Counted from the stretch's first letter, positions 53,311-61,645 are shown. The stretch: 64,000 nt of DNA from Paenibacillus sp. SYP-B3998 (GCF_010820665.1 NZ_JAAIKC010000001.1:1178001-1242000); one strand, 5' to 3'. Made by a program: numbers and translations. Notes: generated from the sequence alone by a model not told the origin.

Positions 53311-54318
53311 ATGAAAAGCTATCTTGGGAGAAGAGTTAAGCAGGATGTCGTAAATACAGTTGGACTCGTTCTTCTTCCTGCGCAGTCTATTATAGGCAGC
53401 GAAGAGCTTGAACTTCTAATGATGCATCGTGTCGATCTGTTTTCTATCATTTTTGATGTGGAGGCAGAGGCAACCAAGGTTTCATGCGAAACGCGTATGC
53501 AGCAAGTGGTGCAGCACGCGAAAGAATTGTTTAGCGCGATTGAGATGACTCGTAAAATTCCTTTGCTGGAGATCCGAGAAGAAGTAATTCCCAGTGTGCA
53601 GCAACTGAGTGAAAATCCGAATGTTTTTCAGCTCTTCGAGGCCGTGCGGGCGAAGGACGATTACACGCATGAGCATAATATTGGTGTCGGTGTGCTTGCA
53701 ACTTTAATTGGCAAATGGTTGAATCTGAGTGGCAGAGAGCTTACAACGCTCAGTCTGGCTGCTACTTTGCACGATGTCGGTAAGGTCAAGATTCCTGTCG
53801 AGATTTTAAATAAGCCTGGGAAGTTGACAAAAGAAGAATTCGAAGAGATGAAGCGGCATAGTCTCTATGGCTATGAGATGCTCAAGGAAACGGTCGGCGT
53901 AGGACCGAGGGTTGCAGTTGTGGCCCTTCAGCATCATGAGCGTGAGGATGGCAGAGGGTACCCGTACGGTTTGAAAAAAGAAAAGATCGATTTATTCAGT
54001 AAAATTGTGGCCGTTGCTGATATTTTCCACGCGATGTCCTCCAAACGCCCTTACCATGAACCGATGCCGTTCTATGAAGTCATAGGGGAAATGCGCAAGG
54101 GGACATTTGGCGAGCTAGAGCCAGAGATTGTTTCTGTCTTTCTAGATAATATTACTCGCCATTTAATTGGGAATCAGGTCGTTCTTTCAGATGGTCGCCA
54201 AGGGGAAGTTGTTTATATTAATCCGCATGATGAGGGAAGTCCACTGATTAAAGTCGAGCGGGAATTTATTGATTTGAGTAAAGACCGTCACATTCATATT
54301 CAGACTATTATTGCTTAA
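53311..54318 (+). CDS. HD-GYP domain protein (putative cyclic di-GMP phosphodiesterase)
   Basis: A 335-residue protein with an HD-GYP domain from about residue 105 to 265: RAKDDYTHEHNIGVGVLA, LHDVGKVKIP (HD), KPGKLTKEEFEEMKRHSLYG and HHEREDGRGYPYGLK (GYP). These residues are complete, so cyclic di-GMP hydrolysis is expected. The N-terminal ~100 residues are a short domain like those in other Bacillales HD-GYP proteins (LGRRVKQDVVNTVGLVLLPA). ATG 53311 has AGGAGATT upstream. Monocistronic. Confidence 0.9.
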   Translation: MKSYLGRRVKQDVVNTVGLVLLPAQSIIGSEELELLMMHRVDLFSIIFDVEAEATKVSCETRMQQVVQHAKELFSAIEMTRKIPLLEIREEVIPSVQQLSENPNVFQLFEAVRAKDDYTHEHNIGVGVLATLIGKWLNLSGRELTTLSLAATLHDVGKVKIPVEILNKPGKLTKEEFEEMKRHSLYGYEMLKETVGVGPRVAVVALQHHEREDGRGYPYGLKKEKIDLFSKIVAVADIFHAMSSKRPYHEPMPFYEVIGEMRKGTFGELEPEIVSVFLDNITRHLIGNQVVLSDGRQGEVVYINPHDEGSPLIKVEREFIDLSKDRHIHIQTIIA

Positions 54319-54319
54319 A

Positions 54320-54370
54320 AAAGCAGCCCGCTTGAGATGGATTATGAACTCAGCAGGCTGTTTTTATTTT
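54320..54370. terminator. terminator between the HD-GYP gene and the second COG0523 gene
   Basis: Imperfect stem AGCAGCCCGCTTGAG / CTCAGCAGGCTG with a loop of about 12 nt, A-run on the left and T-run on the right; can act for both convergent genes. Confidence 0.75.
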
Positions 54371-54391
54371 AAATAAGACACCGTATAAACG

Positions 54392-55399
54392 TTATTGGCT
54401 TAACCCTTTTTGCCAATCTTGTTCCAATGTCTCTGCGTCTAAGTCTATGCCAATGAGTATGAGATACGGCTTACCTTCGAAGTGCGTTCGCTGCCAATTC
54501 GTACGTTTACCAGCGTACTGCATGATGAAGGATTGACCAGCGGGTTCAAAAGAGAAATAACCTTTGGCGCGAAGCAGTTGAGCGCTCCATCTGGTTAAGT
54601 AACGCTCCACAATACGCTGAGTGATGAAATGGGGATAGTCAGCGTTGAGGGTTACCGTTTGAATGCGAGAATAGGAGAGGTTAGACTTGGGCTCGGACTG
54701 GCCGCTGTTAGATTTCATATTCTTAACGACTTGCAGCTTGCGATTGAATGTTGGTGAAGCGGGCGTTGGTGCTTCAAGCTGCTTAAGTGAACCGAAAATG
54801 AGGCTCAAGTCGAAAAGGCTATGTGTCGTAGGAAGCAGTAAGGAACGTTCATTCCATTTACGAATCGTTTTTTCGATCGAATGTCGCTGTTTGTCCGTCA
54901 CGAGGTCGATCTTGTTGAGCAGCAGCAGATCAGCGACGGCCATTTGTCGACGGAGCGTATGGACAAGCTCGCGATCAGAGGCAAAGATGCTGTTATAAGC
55001 AAGCACGTGTTCAGCGTCGAGGACAGTGATGACGGTTTGCAGCTTAAAGTAAGGGAGCAGGGCAGGTTCTGTGAGCGCATCGGCGATTTCTTCGGGGTTG
55101 GCCACGCCCGTCAACTCGATGAGGATGACGTCTGGTTTACGTTTGAGAAGTTGCTTCATCGCATTGTTGATCTCATTCTTTTTGCTGCAGCAAATGCAGC
55201 CGTCTAGCAGCTTTTCAACATTGATGTCGGGTGAGGCAGATTGAAGGAAATGGCCGTCTACATCTTGTTTGCCCAATTCGTTCATTAGCACAGCAGGCGT
55301 GAGCCCGAATGAAGCTGCTTCTTGCAGCATACGGATCAGGAGGGTTGTTTTGCCGCTGCCTAAAAATCCGCTTAATACAATAACGGGAACTTTGAACAC
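54392..55399 (-). CDS. COG0523 (CobW-like) GTPase, second paralogue
   Basis: A 335-residue G3E GTPase. Walker A LSGFLGSGKTTLLIRM, metal motif GCICCSKKNE (near residue 67), G3-like LIELTGVANPEE and NKIDL (G4). Unlike the first paralogue it has no histidine-rich loop, so it may act at a different zinc level or on a different client. GTG 55399 is preferred: AAAGGGG lies 7 nt upstream and the protein then opens MFKVPVIVLSGFLGSGKTT, as usual for the family; ATG 55417 is an alternative. A Zur-like box lies 28-42 nt before the start. Confidence 0.88.
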   Translation of the reverse strand: MFKVPVIVLSGFLGSGKTTLLIRMLQEAASFGLTPAVLMNELGKQDVDGHFLQSASPDINVEKLLDGCICCSKKNEINNAMKQLLKRKPDVILIELTGVANPEEIADALTEPALLPYFKLQTVITVLDAEHVLAYNSIFASDRELVHTLRRQMAVADLLLLNKIDLVTDKQRHSIEKTIRKWNERSLLLPTTHSLFDLSLIFGSLKQLEAPTPASPTFNRKLQVVKNMKSNSGQSEPKSNLSYSRIQTVTLNADYPHFITQRIVERYLTRWSAQLLRAKGYFSFEPAGQSFIMQYAGKRTNWQRTHFEGKPYLILIGIDLDAETLEQDWQKGLSQ

Positions 55400-55426
55400 A
55401 GAAAAACCCCTTTCCATCACATAAAA

Positions 55427-55441
55427 TAGTAATATTTACGA
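55427..55441. promoter_or_regulatory. Zur box upstream of the second COG0523 gene
   Basis: TAGTAATATTTACGA matches TCGTAATNATTACGA at 13 of 15 positions. Confidence 0.65.
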
Positions 55442-55563
55442 ATAAAAGTATAGCGCAAACAGAGGACCTCTGCAAGGTTGGTCACCCATGTCGACGAGGG
55501 GTTTGCTGGGAAAAGATTCGTATAACGATTCTTCCCCTTGTGAGGGGTTAGCGTTATGGTACA

Positions 55564-56118
55564 ATGAAGCCATCTTGGGACAGTTTGCTGATGCTGCCTT
55601 CAATGACGCAGACACAGGCGCGTACGATTCTCGGCTGCTTCCTTTTTTCAGGGGAAGACGTGTGTAAACGTATCGGTGATTTGAGTATGGGCGAGCGATG
55701 CCGAGTGGCCTTCTTGAAGCTCTATTTCAGTGGTGCGAATCTGCTGGTGCTTGATGAGCCAACAAATTATTTAGACATCGATACGCGGGAACGTATCGAG
55801 CAGGCGTTGCTGCACTACCCAGGGGCGATGGTGATCGTCTCCCATGACCGCTTCTTTGTTCGTAAGCTCGCAACGAAGCTGTTATGGCTCAGCGCTGAAC
55901 GCAGCCCGGTTTCGTTCATAGGCAGCTACGACGAGTATGCGGAAGCGAACAAGCTGCAAGAAAGCTCTCCGGAACGTTTGGAGCGAGCCAATGAGAAACG
56001 CCAACTAGAGCTAACCTTGGCGAAATTGATGGCAGAGGGGACATGGCGTCCCGAAATCATGCAGGCTCAACTCCAGCAGATTCGAGACATCAAGTCGCGG
56101 CTCGCTGAGCTGGAATAA
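55564..56118 (+). pseudogene. truncated ABC-F ATPase (C-terminal half of second ATPase domain)
   Basis: 184 codons homologous to the C-terminal end of ABC-F ribosome-protection proteins. Present: TQARTILGCFLFSGEDV, the ABC signature LSMGERCRVAFLKLYFSG, Walker B LLVLDEPTNYLDI, the H-loop VIVSHDRFF and the C-terminal coiled segment. Absent: the whole first ATPase domain, the linker and the Walker A of the second domain. A lone signature/Walker B half cannot hydrolyse ATP. The ATG 55564 has no ribosome site. Best read as a remnant of an intact ABC-F gene after 5' deletion. Confidence 0.82.
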
Positions 56119-56123
56119 ACGAA

Positions 56124-56160
56124 AAGCCAGGTACGCATCGGGATGATGCGCATCTGGCTT
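56124..56160. terminator. bidirectional hairpin between the ABC-F remnant and the deacetylase gene
   Basis: 14-bp stem GCCAGGTACGCATC / GATGCGCATCTGGC with one mismatch and a GGGAT loop; its end touches the deacetylase stop codon. T-rich flanks are short. Confidence 0.6.
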
Positions 56161-57217
56161 ATTTGCTTTTTGGGACGTGAAGCAGTTCAGGCACAGTGAC
56201 GAAGGAGTAGCCGGATGTTTTGAGCTTACGGATGAGGGGTTCAATGGCTTGTACCGTCCCAGACAAATCTTGACTGTCCGCACCGCCGGAATGCTGCAGG
56301 ATGATGGAGCCGGGTTTCGTCTGCTGCATAATGTTTTGCAGCACTTGAGCAGACTTGAGTGATTTCCAATCGAGAGAATCCACATTCCAATTCACGATTA
56401 AGTAATGATGGTCGGCCACCCATTTAACCTGCTCTTCATTGATTGCCCCATAGGGAGGGCGGATTAACTTGGGGGTGTATCCGATTAAGTTTTGTAGAAC
56501 GTTTTCTGTCTGCTCAATCTGGCTTTGGAAACCATCGACACTGAGCGTAGGCAAGTTGGCATGGCTGTAAGAATGATTGCCAATTACGTGTCCCTCGTTG
56601 ACAATTCGTCTAACCATATCTGGGTGGGCATTTGCTTTTGAGCCCAGTAAGAAAAAAGTCGCTTTCACATGATGCGCTTTAAGCGCATCCAGTACTTTCG
56701 GTGTGAACTTGGTATCCGGACCGTCGTCGAAGGTGAGAGCAACTTTTTTCTCATGAGACGAACCGCGCAGCTTGAAGGTTTCGGGATATTTGATGGCGAG
56801 CTGGGAAAGTGTGAGTTTTTTCTGTGCGATTTTTGCTCGTCCTTGGTTTTGCTGAACCGGGACGGACGGTTTTTTGGATTCAGGTGACGGTGTAGCTTTT
56901 TTAGGAGTCGCCTTCGGTTTAGGGCTTTGTGTTACAACAGGTGATGGTTGAGTCTCAGGTGATGTGGTCGGTACCGACGTGGGCGTAGGTAAAACCGTAG
57001 TGGTTGCCCAAGGAGTCGAGTTAGGACGCTCGTCAAGTATGCTTGATTCAACGCCATGCTCGTTCCCAGCTGCCTTCTCCCGTTTATTAATGACTGGATC
57101 TTCCTGCCCGTCTGAATCTTGCGTGTAGCGCTGATCGTGATAAGGTTTACTTTTGGATATGCCACAGCCTGTCGCTAAAAGGCAAACGATGGCGATGGAC
57201 CAGAGCCACTTAGTCAT
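56159..57217 (-). CDS. polysaccharide deacetylase lipoprotein (NodB domain)
   Basis: A 352-residue lipoprotein with signal peptide and lipobox LLATGC (cysteine near residue 18), a Pro/Thr/Ser-rich spacer (about 60-125), and a NodB deacetylase domain at 150-345. Catalytic motifs: LTFDDGPD (motif 1), HSYSHANLP (metal histidines), RPPYG (motif 3), WNVDSLDW and LQHSGG. It should remove acetyl groups from cell wall or other polysaccharide outside the membrane; PdaA/PdaC-like peptidoglycan roles are possible. ATG 57217 has AGGGGGATT upstream. Divergent from another lipoprotein gene. Confidence 0.9.
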   Translation of the reverse strand: MTKWLWSIAIVCLLATGCGISKSKPYHDQRYTQDSDGQEDPVINKREKAAGNEHGVESSILDERPNSTPWATTTVLPTPTSVPTTSPETQPSPVVTQSPKPKATPKKATPSPESKKPSVPVQQNQGRAKIAQKKLTLSQLAIKYPETFKLRGSSHEKKVALTFDDGPDTKFTPKVLDALKAHHVKATFFLLGSKANAHPDMVRRIVNEGHVIGNHSYSHANLPTLSVDGFQSQIEQTENVLQNLIGYTPKLIRPPYGAINEEQVKWVADHHYLIVNWNVDSLDWKSLKSAQVLQNIMQQTKPGSIILQHSGGADSQDLSGTVQAIEPLIRKLKTSGYSFVTVPELLHVPKSK

Positions 57218-57411
57218 GATAATCCCCCTGAACATAAGACTATACTCTAGGTTTTGCTAAGGCGGGATATCCTATCCAGTGGAAATTAACGAATGGACGA
57301 ACATCTCGTCCTAGTGGGGAATGAAAGAACGTGAACCATTTTGGAGAAATGACCGTCATTACTAATACCAAAGAGAGAGAAGAGACTTGAAGGAAAGGGA
57401 GCGAAGCGAAG

Positions 57412-58452
57412 ATGGCGTTGCAAAGCACGAAGAAATTACTTGTGCTTCTACTTCTTTTGCTATGTGCAGGCTGTTTTTATAAGGAAGTTTCGGTCACTCT
57501 CCGGACAGAAACGGCTTCTCCAAAACAGACAATGAAAATGGTGTTTTCAATTACTGCGGGGGTCGACATTACGGTCGATAGCCAGTCCGACGAGGCTCCC
57601 GAAATTTATAAGAGGCCCAATAAAGCAATCACCTTCGTGAACGAGCTTCAAGGGTATGGCGTAACCTCACAAAACAACGATCTTCTTATTATGGAAACCA
57701 AGGATCGTGGGCAAACATGGCGAAAAGTGAGCAGCTTCACGAATACAGCCGCGTCGTCGTCGCTATCGTTTCTCGATGTGAATACGGGATGGCTGCTCAC
57801 CAAGGATAGTATTGATAATAAGGCGAAGCTTCAACTGACTTCGGATGGCGGTCAAACATGGGAAGTGATCGCGAGGGATTTACCTGATCTGAGTGGGCTG
57901 AATGGAACCCCGGTTTTACGGTTTTTTGACCGACAGAATGGACTAATCGCGGCCAAAGGCAATCAAGATATGCTGCTGCTGCGCACGCAGGATGGAGGGC
58001 TGACTTGGACACCTGCTAGTCGCGTAGCGCTGCCGAAGGAAGGCACAGGCGTATTTACGTTTATCTCATCCACGAGTGGATGGTATGTGGCTCAAGGGAA
58101 GAAAGGTGATTTATCGAATGTACTCTACCGTATGACCGATGGAGAGACGTGGCAGGAAATCGGGAAGCTTCCAGCTCTATTCAAGCCGCAGGTCATCACA
58201 TTCTTAAATTCAGAAGAAGGCTGGCTGCTTATGCATAGCGCTGAGCAAGGGGAATTGGCTCGGTGGATGTTACTGCGGACGGAAGATGCTGGAGGTACGT
58301 GGAGTCAGCATGAATTTCCGGAGACGTTTCGTTTATTGGCAACGGATGTGCAGATGAGCTTTACTTCATCGGAAAACGGTTGGTTGCTGGGCGCGAATCG
58401 GTTGTGGGTGACCGAAGATGGAGGTCTTACTTGGAAGCCGTGCGCGCCCTGA
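57412..58452 (+). CDS. lipoprotein with YCF48/BNR-like beta-propeller repeats
   Basis: A 346-residue lipoprotein: signal peptide KLLVLLLLLLCAGC (cysteine near residue 21) followed by repeated 'DGGxTW' units (DRGQTWRKVS, DGGQTWEVI, DGGLTWTPAS, DAGGTWSQHE, DGGLTWKPC) and 'GWLL' strands, the pattern of YCF48/photosystem II assembly-like sialidase-type propellers. These serve as extracytoplasmic binding scaffolds; no catalytic residues can be claimed. The ribosome site is poor (AAGGGAG about 12 nt upstream). Confidence 0.85.
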   Translation: MALQSTKKLLVLLLLLLCAGCFYKEVSVTLRTETASPKQTMKMVFSITAGVDITVDSQSDEAPEIYKRPNKAITFVNELQGYGVTSQNNDLLIMETKDRGQTWRKVSSFTNTAASSSLSFLDVNTGWLLTKDSIDNKAKLQLTSDGGQTWEVIARDLPDLSGLNGTPVLRFFDRQNGLIAAKGNQDMLLLRTQDGGLTWTPASRVALPKEGTGVFTFISSTSGWYVAQGKKGDLSNVLYRMTDGETWQEIGKLPALFKPQVITFLNSEEGWLLMHSAEQGELARWMLLRTEDAGGTWSQHEFPETFRLLATDVQMSFTSSENGWLLGANRLWVTEDGGLTWKPCAP

Positions 58453-58458
58453 CAACCT

Positions 58459-58956
58459 TTAAATGATTTTCTGAAAAGTCACAATATCAAGAAATTTCCC
58501 CCATTTAAAGCCAACTTCACGAAAATGTGCACATTGGAAGTAACCATTTTTTGCGAAAGAGTGGATACTGGGGGCGTTGTCTGAACATATCGTCGAGACA
58601 AGCACGTGAAAACCATGTTGTTTGGCGATAGGCTCAATATGCTGCAGAGCGGCAGTTCCGACGCCCTTACCCACACATTCCGGATGCAAATAAATCGTAA
58701 TCTCACCTGTCGTATCGTAAGCTTGTTTTTTCTTGTGAGGCATGACCTGCACATAACCTTGTAGATTCCCATCCAACAGGATGGTGAAGGTTCGATAACG
58801 TGGGTTAGTATGAACGAGACTCTCGGTAAATTCCGCTAGCGCGACTGGTTGTGCGTGGAGTGACACGGTCGTATGCGTCACATAGTAATTGTAAATATCC
58901 ATGAGCAAGGGAATATCTGTCTCCTCTAGTTCCCTAAAAATAATATCTGTTATCAT
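58459..58956 (-). CDS. GNAT family N-acetyltransferase (phosphinothricin acetyltransferase-like)
   Basis: A 165-residue acetyltransferase. The acetyl-CoA loop is HPECVGKGVGTAALQHIEPI (near residue 93); the opening FRELEETDIPLLMDIYNYYV and the late SIHSFAKNGYFQCAHFREVG-KW pattern resemble the Pat/YncA group that acetylates amino acids such as methionine sulfoximine. Exact substrate unknown. Convergent with the propeller lipoprotein, 6 nt apart. Confidence 0.88.
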   Translation of the reverse strand: MITDIIFRELEETDIPLLMDIYNYYVTHTTVSLHAQPVALAEFTESLVHTNPRYRTFTILLDGNLQGYVQVMPHKKKQAYDTTGEITIYLHPECVGKGVGTAALQHIEPIAKQHGFHVLVSTICSDNAPSIHSFAKNGYFQCAHFREVGFKWGKFLDIVTFQKII

Positions 58957-59119
58957 GCGCGAACTCCCAACGGGTTGTAGTGTTAATACTTCTTGGGAAA
59001 TATCCTACAGAAGAGAGGTAACTCCTTTTTCTCGTTAAACATATAGCCACCATGTATGGATATTGGATATAATGTGAAAAGAAGATAGAGGCATAACAGA
59101 GAGAATCGGGGGAAATCGC

Positions 59120-59404
59120 ATGTCGGGAAATTCGGGATACATACTCGTCATACTCATTGGAGTTATCGTACTAGCAGGTCTTACCATCATGAATCTTCGC
59201 AAAATTAGCAAATCCACAGCCGATCTGACGATACTCAAAAAAAGGACACTGCTTTGGACAGAAATTTCATTGGCCTTGTTTGTTGTCCAATTATTTTTTC
59301 GAGATCGTCAAGGTGGTTTTCTTTTGTTTTTTGGGATTTTAACCGCATTCACAGGCGCCCATTATCTAGGGGTTCTGTATTACTCCAGAAAAAAAGGCAA
59401 GTAA
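59120..59404 (+). CDS. small membrane protein, unknown
   Basis: A 94-residue protein with an N-terminal helix (YILVILIGVIVLAGLTIM), a short charged stretch (NLRKISKSTADLTILKKRT) and two further helices (ISLALFVVQLFF, GGFLLFFGILTAFTGAHY), ending SRKKGK. GGGGGAAA lies before the ATG. No family recognised. Confidence 0.7.
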   Translation: MSGNSGYILVILIGVIVLAGLTIMNLRKISKSTADLTILKKRTLLWTEISLALFVVQLFFRDRQGGFLLFFGILTAFTGAHYLGVLYYSRKKGK

Positions 59405-59410
59405 AAGCGA

Positions 59411-59456
59411 AGAGGTTAACCATTGTAGAGATTCTACGAAAGGGTGGCCTCTCTTT
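59411..59456 (+). terminator. possible terminator after the small membrane protein
   Basis: AGAGGTTAACC / GGGTGGCCTCT with an inner GTAGA/TCTAC hairpin and a short T-run. Confidence 0.5.
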
Positions 59457-59501
59457 TATCGCATAATTAAATTGAACAGGAAAATTTTGTTATCTATAAT
59501 C

Positions 59502-59525
59502 CCGCCGAGAGGCGGGTGTTTTTGT
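59502..59525 (+). terminator. second terminator-like hairpin
   Basis: CCCGCC GAGA GGCGGG followed by TGTTTTTG. It shows that an ORF reading through this stretch from TTG 59472 is not coding at its 5' end. Confidence 0.65.
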
Positions 59526-59615
59526 TTTACTATAAAATACCCATGTCAATATGTAATCCCTTGCAATTCCGGGATAGTTCCAGAAATCGTAATCGAATCC
59601 ATCGACGAAGGAGTA

Positions 59616-59885
59616 ATGTTCTCGAATCTGGACAATAAGTTTGACAACAAACTAAAGCGCGCGATCGGCAAACTCGATAGGAATATGGATTGGTGTACGA
59701 TTTGGCTGTTCATGCTCAAAATGTTTATAAGTGGTAGGAACTTGCATAAGGCACAAGATGAACCGAATGAAGTGATGGGTGTGGTCGATTTGCAAGTAGC
59801 TTTACTTCTTACCCATAGCGATTCTATACAGACACACGCTGCCTTTATTAAGGGAACCGCAGTTATTCGGGGCGCTAATAAATAA
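59616..59885 (+). CDS. doubtful small ORF
   Basis: An 89-codon frame beginning MFSNLDNKFDNKLKRAIGKL and ending FIKGTAVIRGANK. GAAGGAG lies only 2 nt before ATG 59616, closer than usual. No family recognised; the frame on the opposite strand (59546-59965) is equally long. May be a remnant of a larger gene or noncoding. Confidence 0.25.
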   Translation: MFSNLDNKFDNKLKRAIGKLDRNMDWCTIWLFMLKMFISGRNLHKAQDEPNEVMGVVDLQVALLLTHSDSIQTHAAFIKGTAVIRGANK

Positions 59886-60043
59886 CCGTCATCTATGCTG
59901 GCTGAAGCATTTTCAAGACGGATATGTGGGGTTTGGGTTAAAAACCAACTTGACTGACAGTCCAATCACCTCGAAGCATATGGAATATAATTCTAAATGT
60001 TGAATACAATTGTCATTACTAAATAAAATGTCGAGGTGTAGAA

Positions 60044-60196
60044 ATGAAGGTATTGCTTGAGACTAAAATAATGCCGAACACAGAGAAGAAGGGGGATGTA
60101 GTTAATTTCTTGAAAATGAACTATAAGGGGTTGTATCACATTAACGATTTGATTGAAAATCGAAAAAAAGCAAGTGTTAAATCATTGTCAAGCTGA
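60044..60196 (+). CDS. possible 50-residue protein
   Basis: MKVLLETKIMPNTEKK... ending NRKKASVKSLSS. GAGGTG lies 5 nt before ATG 60044, a good ribosome site, and the composition (Lys/Glu/Leu-rich) is protein-like. No family recognised. It stands alone in a gene-poor stretch just before a miniature inverted-repeat element. Confidence 0.4.
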   Translation: MKVLLETKIMPNTEKKGDVVNFLKMNYKGLYHINDLIENRKKASVKSLSS

Positions 60197-60380
60197 TTAG
60201 GATATCTGATTGCTAACCAGTCGTTTGAAATTTTATGAGCGGCATATGCAGTGGAATATCTATCCCTAACTGATTTGGGTGATACTTACGATTCGAAGAT
60301 AATAAGCTAACGAACACATTTCTTGGGTTCTATGTTTAATCATTTTTTTTTCAAGGTTCCAAGCGCGCGGAATTTACAAA
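60197..60380. other. AT-rich stretch without gene
   Basis: No ORF, terminator or clear promoter seen between the 50-residue ORF and the inverted-repeat element. Confidence 0.5.
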
Positions 60381-60651
60381 GAGGCTGTCCCAAAAGTAAC
60401 AATTAAAGATGTGTGGGACAAATCCAAGCGTTAAAAAAATTAATAGTTAAACGGAAAAGGAGCTAAGCGGCTTGTATGTGCTTAGCTTCTTTGTTTTTGG
60501 CATTCACTGCTGCTTTTTTCAGGTGCAAAGAAACCGTCTCCTTCGAAATGGGGTGGTACCTCCATTTTACCAAAGAACGGTTTCTTTTTGTTGCATAAAA
60601 TGAAAAAGTGGCCCTCCCTCAGTCATTATTCATGACTTTTGGGACAGCCTC
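60381..60651. mobile_element. miniature inverted-repeat element (MITE-like), 271 bp
   Basis: Perfect 17-bp terminal inverted repeats GAGGCTGTCCCAAAAGT (60381-60397) and ACTTTTGGGACAGCCTC (60635-60651). Ends of the GAGGCTGTCCCAAAA type are common on Firmicutes transposons. The inside has no transposase but contains further inverted repeats: AGCTAAGC/GCTTAGCT (about 60460-60488) and AAAGAAACCGT/ACGGTTTCTTT (60527-60537 and 60577-60587) enclosing AAATGG/CCATTT. No target duplication is obvious. Probably a non-autonomous derivative mobilised in trans. Confidence 0.78.
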
Positions 60652-60799
60652 ATTTTTTAATTTCTTAAAGCTTTTGTGAATTTTCTCGCTCCATGTGTTT
60701 CTTCATATAAAATATTCAATCTATGGTACCAATCCTGAATGTCATAGTGACCATTATATAAGAGGAAGATCATATAGTCGGTGACTAATGGGTGAGCAT

Positions 60800-60829
60800 T
60801 TGAATAAAAATATCAGTCTGTTATATTTA
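60800..60829 (+). promoter_or_regulatory. promoter for the rsmD leader
   Basis: TTGAAT (60800-60805), 17-18 nt spacer, ATATTT/TATTTA (60823-60829). It would start transcription just before the first leader hairpin. Confidence 0.5.
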
Positions 60830-60845
60830 AAATCTAAAATAATAA

Positions 60846-60982
60846 CGGCGACTGCTTGCGCAGCCGCCTCATGGGAGAGGAGAAACCGGACGAAGAGCTT
60901 ATGGGGAAACGTAAGTCTTCTCCGCGGTTGTCTACGACATTCTCTGATGTCGATAATTCAAGCATTTCCGGTTTACAGGAAA
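60846..60982 (+). ncRNA. structured leader RNA upstream of rsmD (ylbH leader candidate)
   Basis: Four successive hairpins can be read: GGCGACTGC/GCAGCCGCC with TTGC loop (60846-60867); a long compound stem AACC-GGA-GAAGA-CTTATG paired with CGTAAG-TCTTC-TCC-GGTT around a GGGAAA loop (60883-60928); CGACAT/ATGTCG (60934-60951); ATTTCC/GGAAAT (60963-60982). The next gene is rsmD, the YlbH orthologue, and a 'ylbH leader' RNA element of unknown function is known upstream of ylbH in Bacillus. Identity with that family is inferred from position and structure density only. A second possible promoter (TACAAT near 61012) lies between it and the gene. Confidence 0.6.
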
Positions 60983-61075
60983 TTTATACATGGCAAGGAT
61001 AAAATTTTTGTGTACAATTAGAGCTTGTGGTACGATAGCAACGTAAATGAGCCAGCTAGAAGGGAATGCGTAAGG

Positions 61076-61645
61076 ATGAGAGTCATTTCAGGCAGTGCTA
61101 AAGGCAGGTTGTTAAAGGCTGTACCCGGTACAAGCACACGACCGACAACGGATAAAGTGAAGGAATCAATCTTTAGCATGATCGGACCATATTTTGATGG
61201 TGGACAAGTGCTGGATCTATTTGCTGGCACGGGAGGACTAGGCATCGAAGCGCTAAGTCGCGGGATGAATAGGGCCGTGTTTATTGATATCGAAAAGAAG
61301 AGTGTCGATACGATTCAGCACAACTTGCAAGCGACGGGTCTTAAGGAGCAAGCTGAAATTTATCGCACGGATGCTACACGAGCGCTGAAATCGCTGGCGA
61401 AGCGGGAGCAGCAATTTGAGCTCGTTTTTCTAGATCCGCCTTATAAGATGAAGGTCATTGCAGAACTTATCAGCTCGATGGAAGCCCAAGGGCTTCTGGA
61501 AGCTCAAGCGATCATTGTCGTGGAGCACGATGTTAAGGATGTGCTTGTTGAAAGCATTGGTGAGTTTGTGCAGCAGAGAAGAGCTGAGTATGGTGACACT
61601 GCTGTCACCATTTATAAGAGAGTCATACAGCACCTGCAACTGTAA
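61076..61645 (+). CDS. rsmD: 16S rRNA (guanine 966-N2)-methyltransferase
   Basis: A 189-residue RsmD (YlbH). SAM-binding motif [18 protein letters not shown] (near residue 44), catalytic FLDPPYKM, and the family N-terminus [20 protein letters not shown]. Modifies G966 of 16S rRNA. ATG 61076 has AGAAGGGAA about 10 nt upstream. The gene is followed by coaD, the standard rsmD-coaD order, and preceded by the structured leader. Confidence 0.94.
   Translation: MRVISGSAKGRLLKAVPGTSTRPTTDKVKESIFSMIGPYFDGGQVLDLFAGTGGLGIEALSRGMNRAVFIDIEKKSVDTIQHNLQATGLKEQAEIYRTDATRALKSLAKREQQFELVFLDPPYKMKVIAELISSMEAQGLLEAQAIIVVEHDVKDVLVESIGEFVQQRRAEYGDTAVTIYKRVIQHLQL

Noticed and set aside
59472..59615. 5' extension of the small ORF ending at 59885
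   Set aside because: The extension reads through the CCCGCC/GGCGGG terminator hairpin and begins with an unsupported TTG.
59546..59965. 139-codon minus-strand frame
   Set aside because: No ribosome site and no recognisable motif; it overlaps an equally doubtful plus-strand frame, and neither can be preferred strongly.
60788..61021. 77-codon frame ending in the rsmD leader
   Set aside because: It runs through all four leader hairpins and has no ribosome site; the RNA structure explains the region better.
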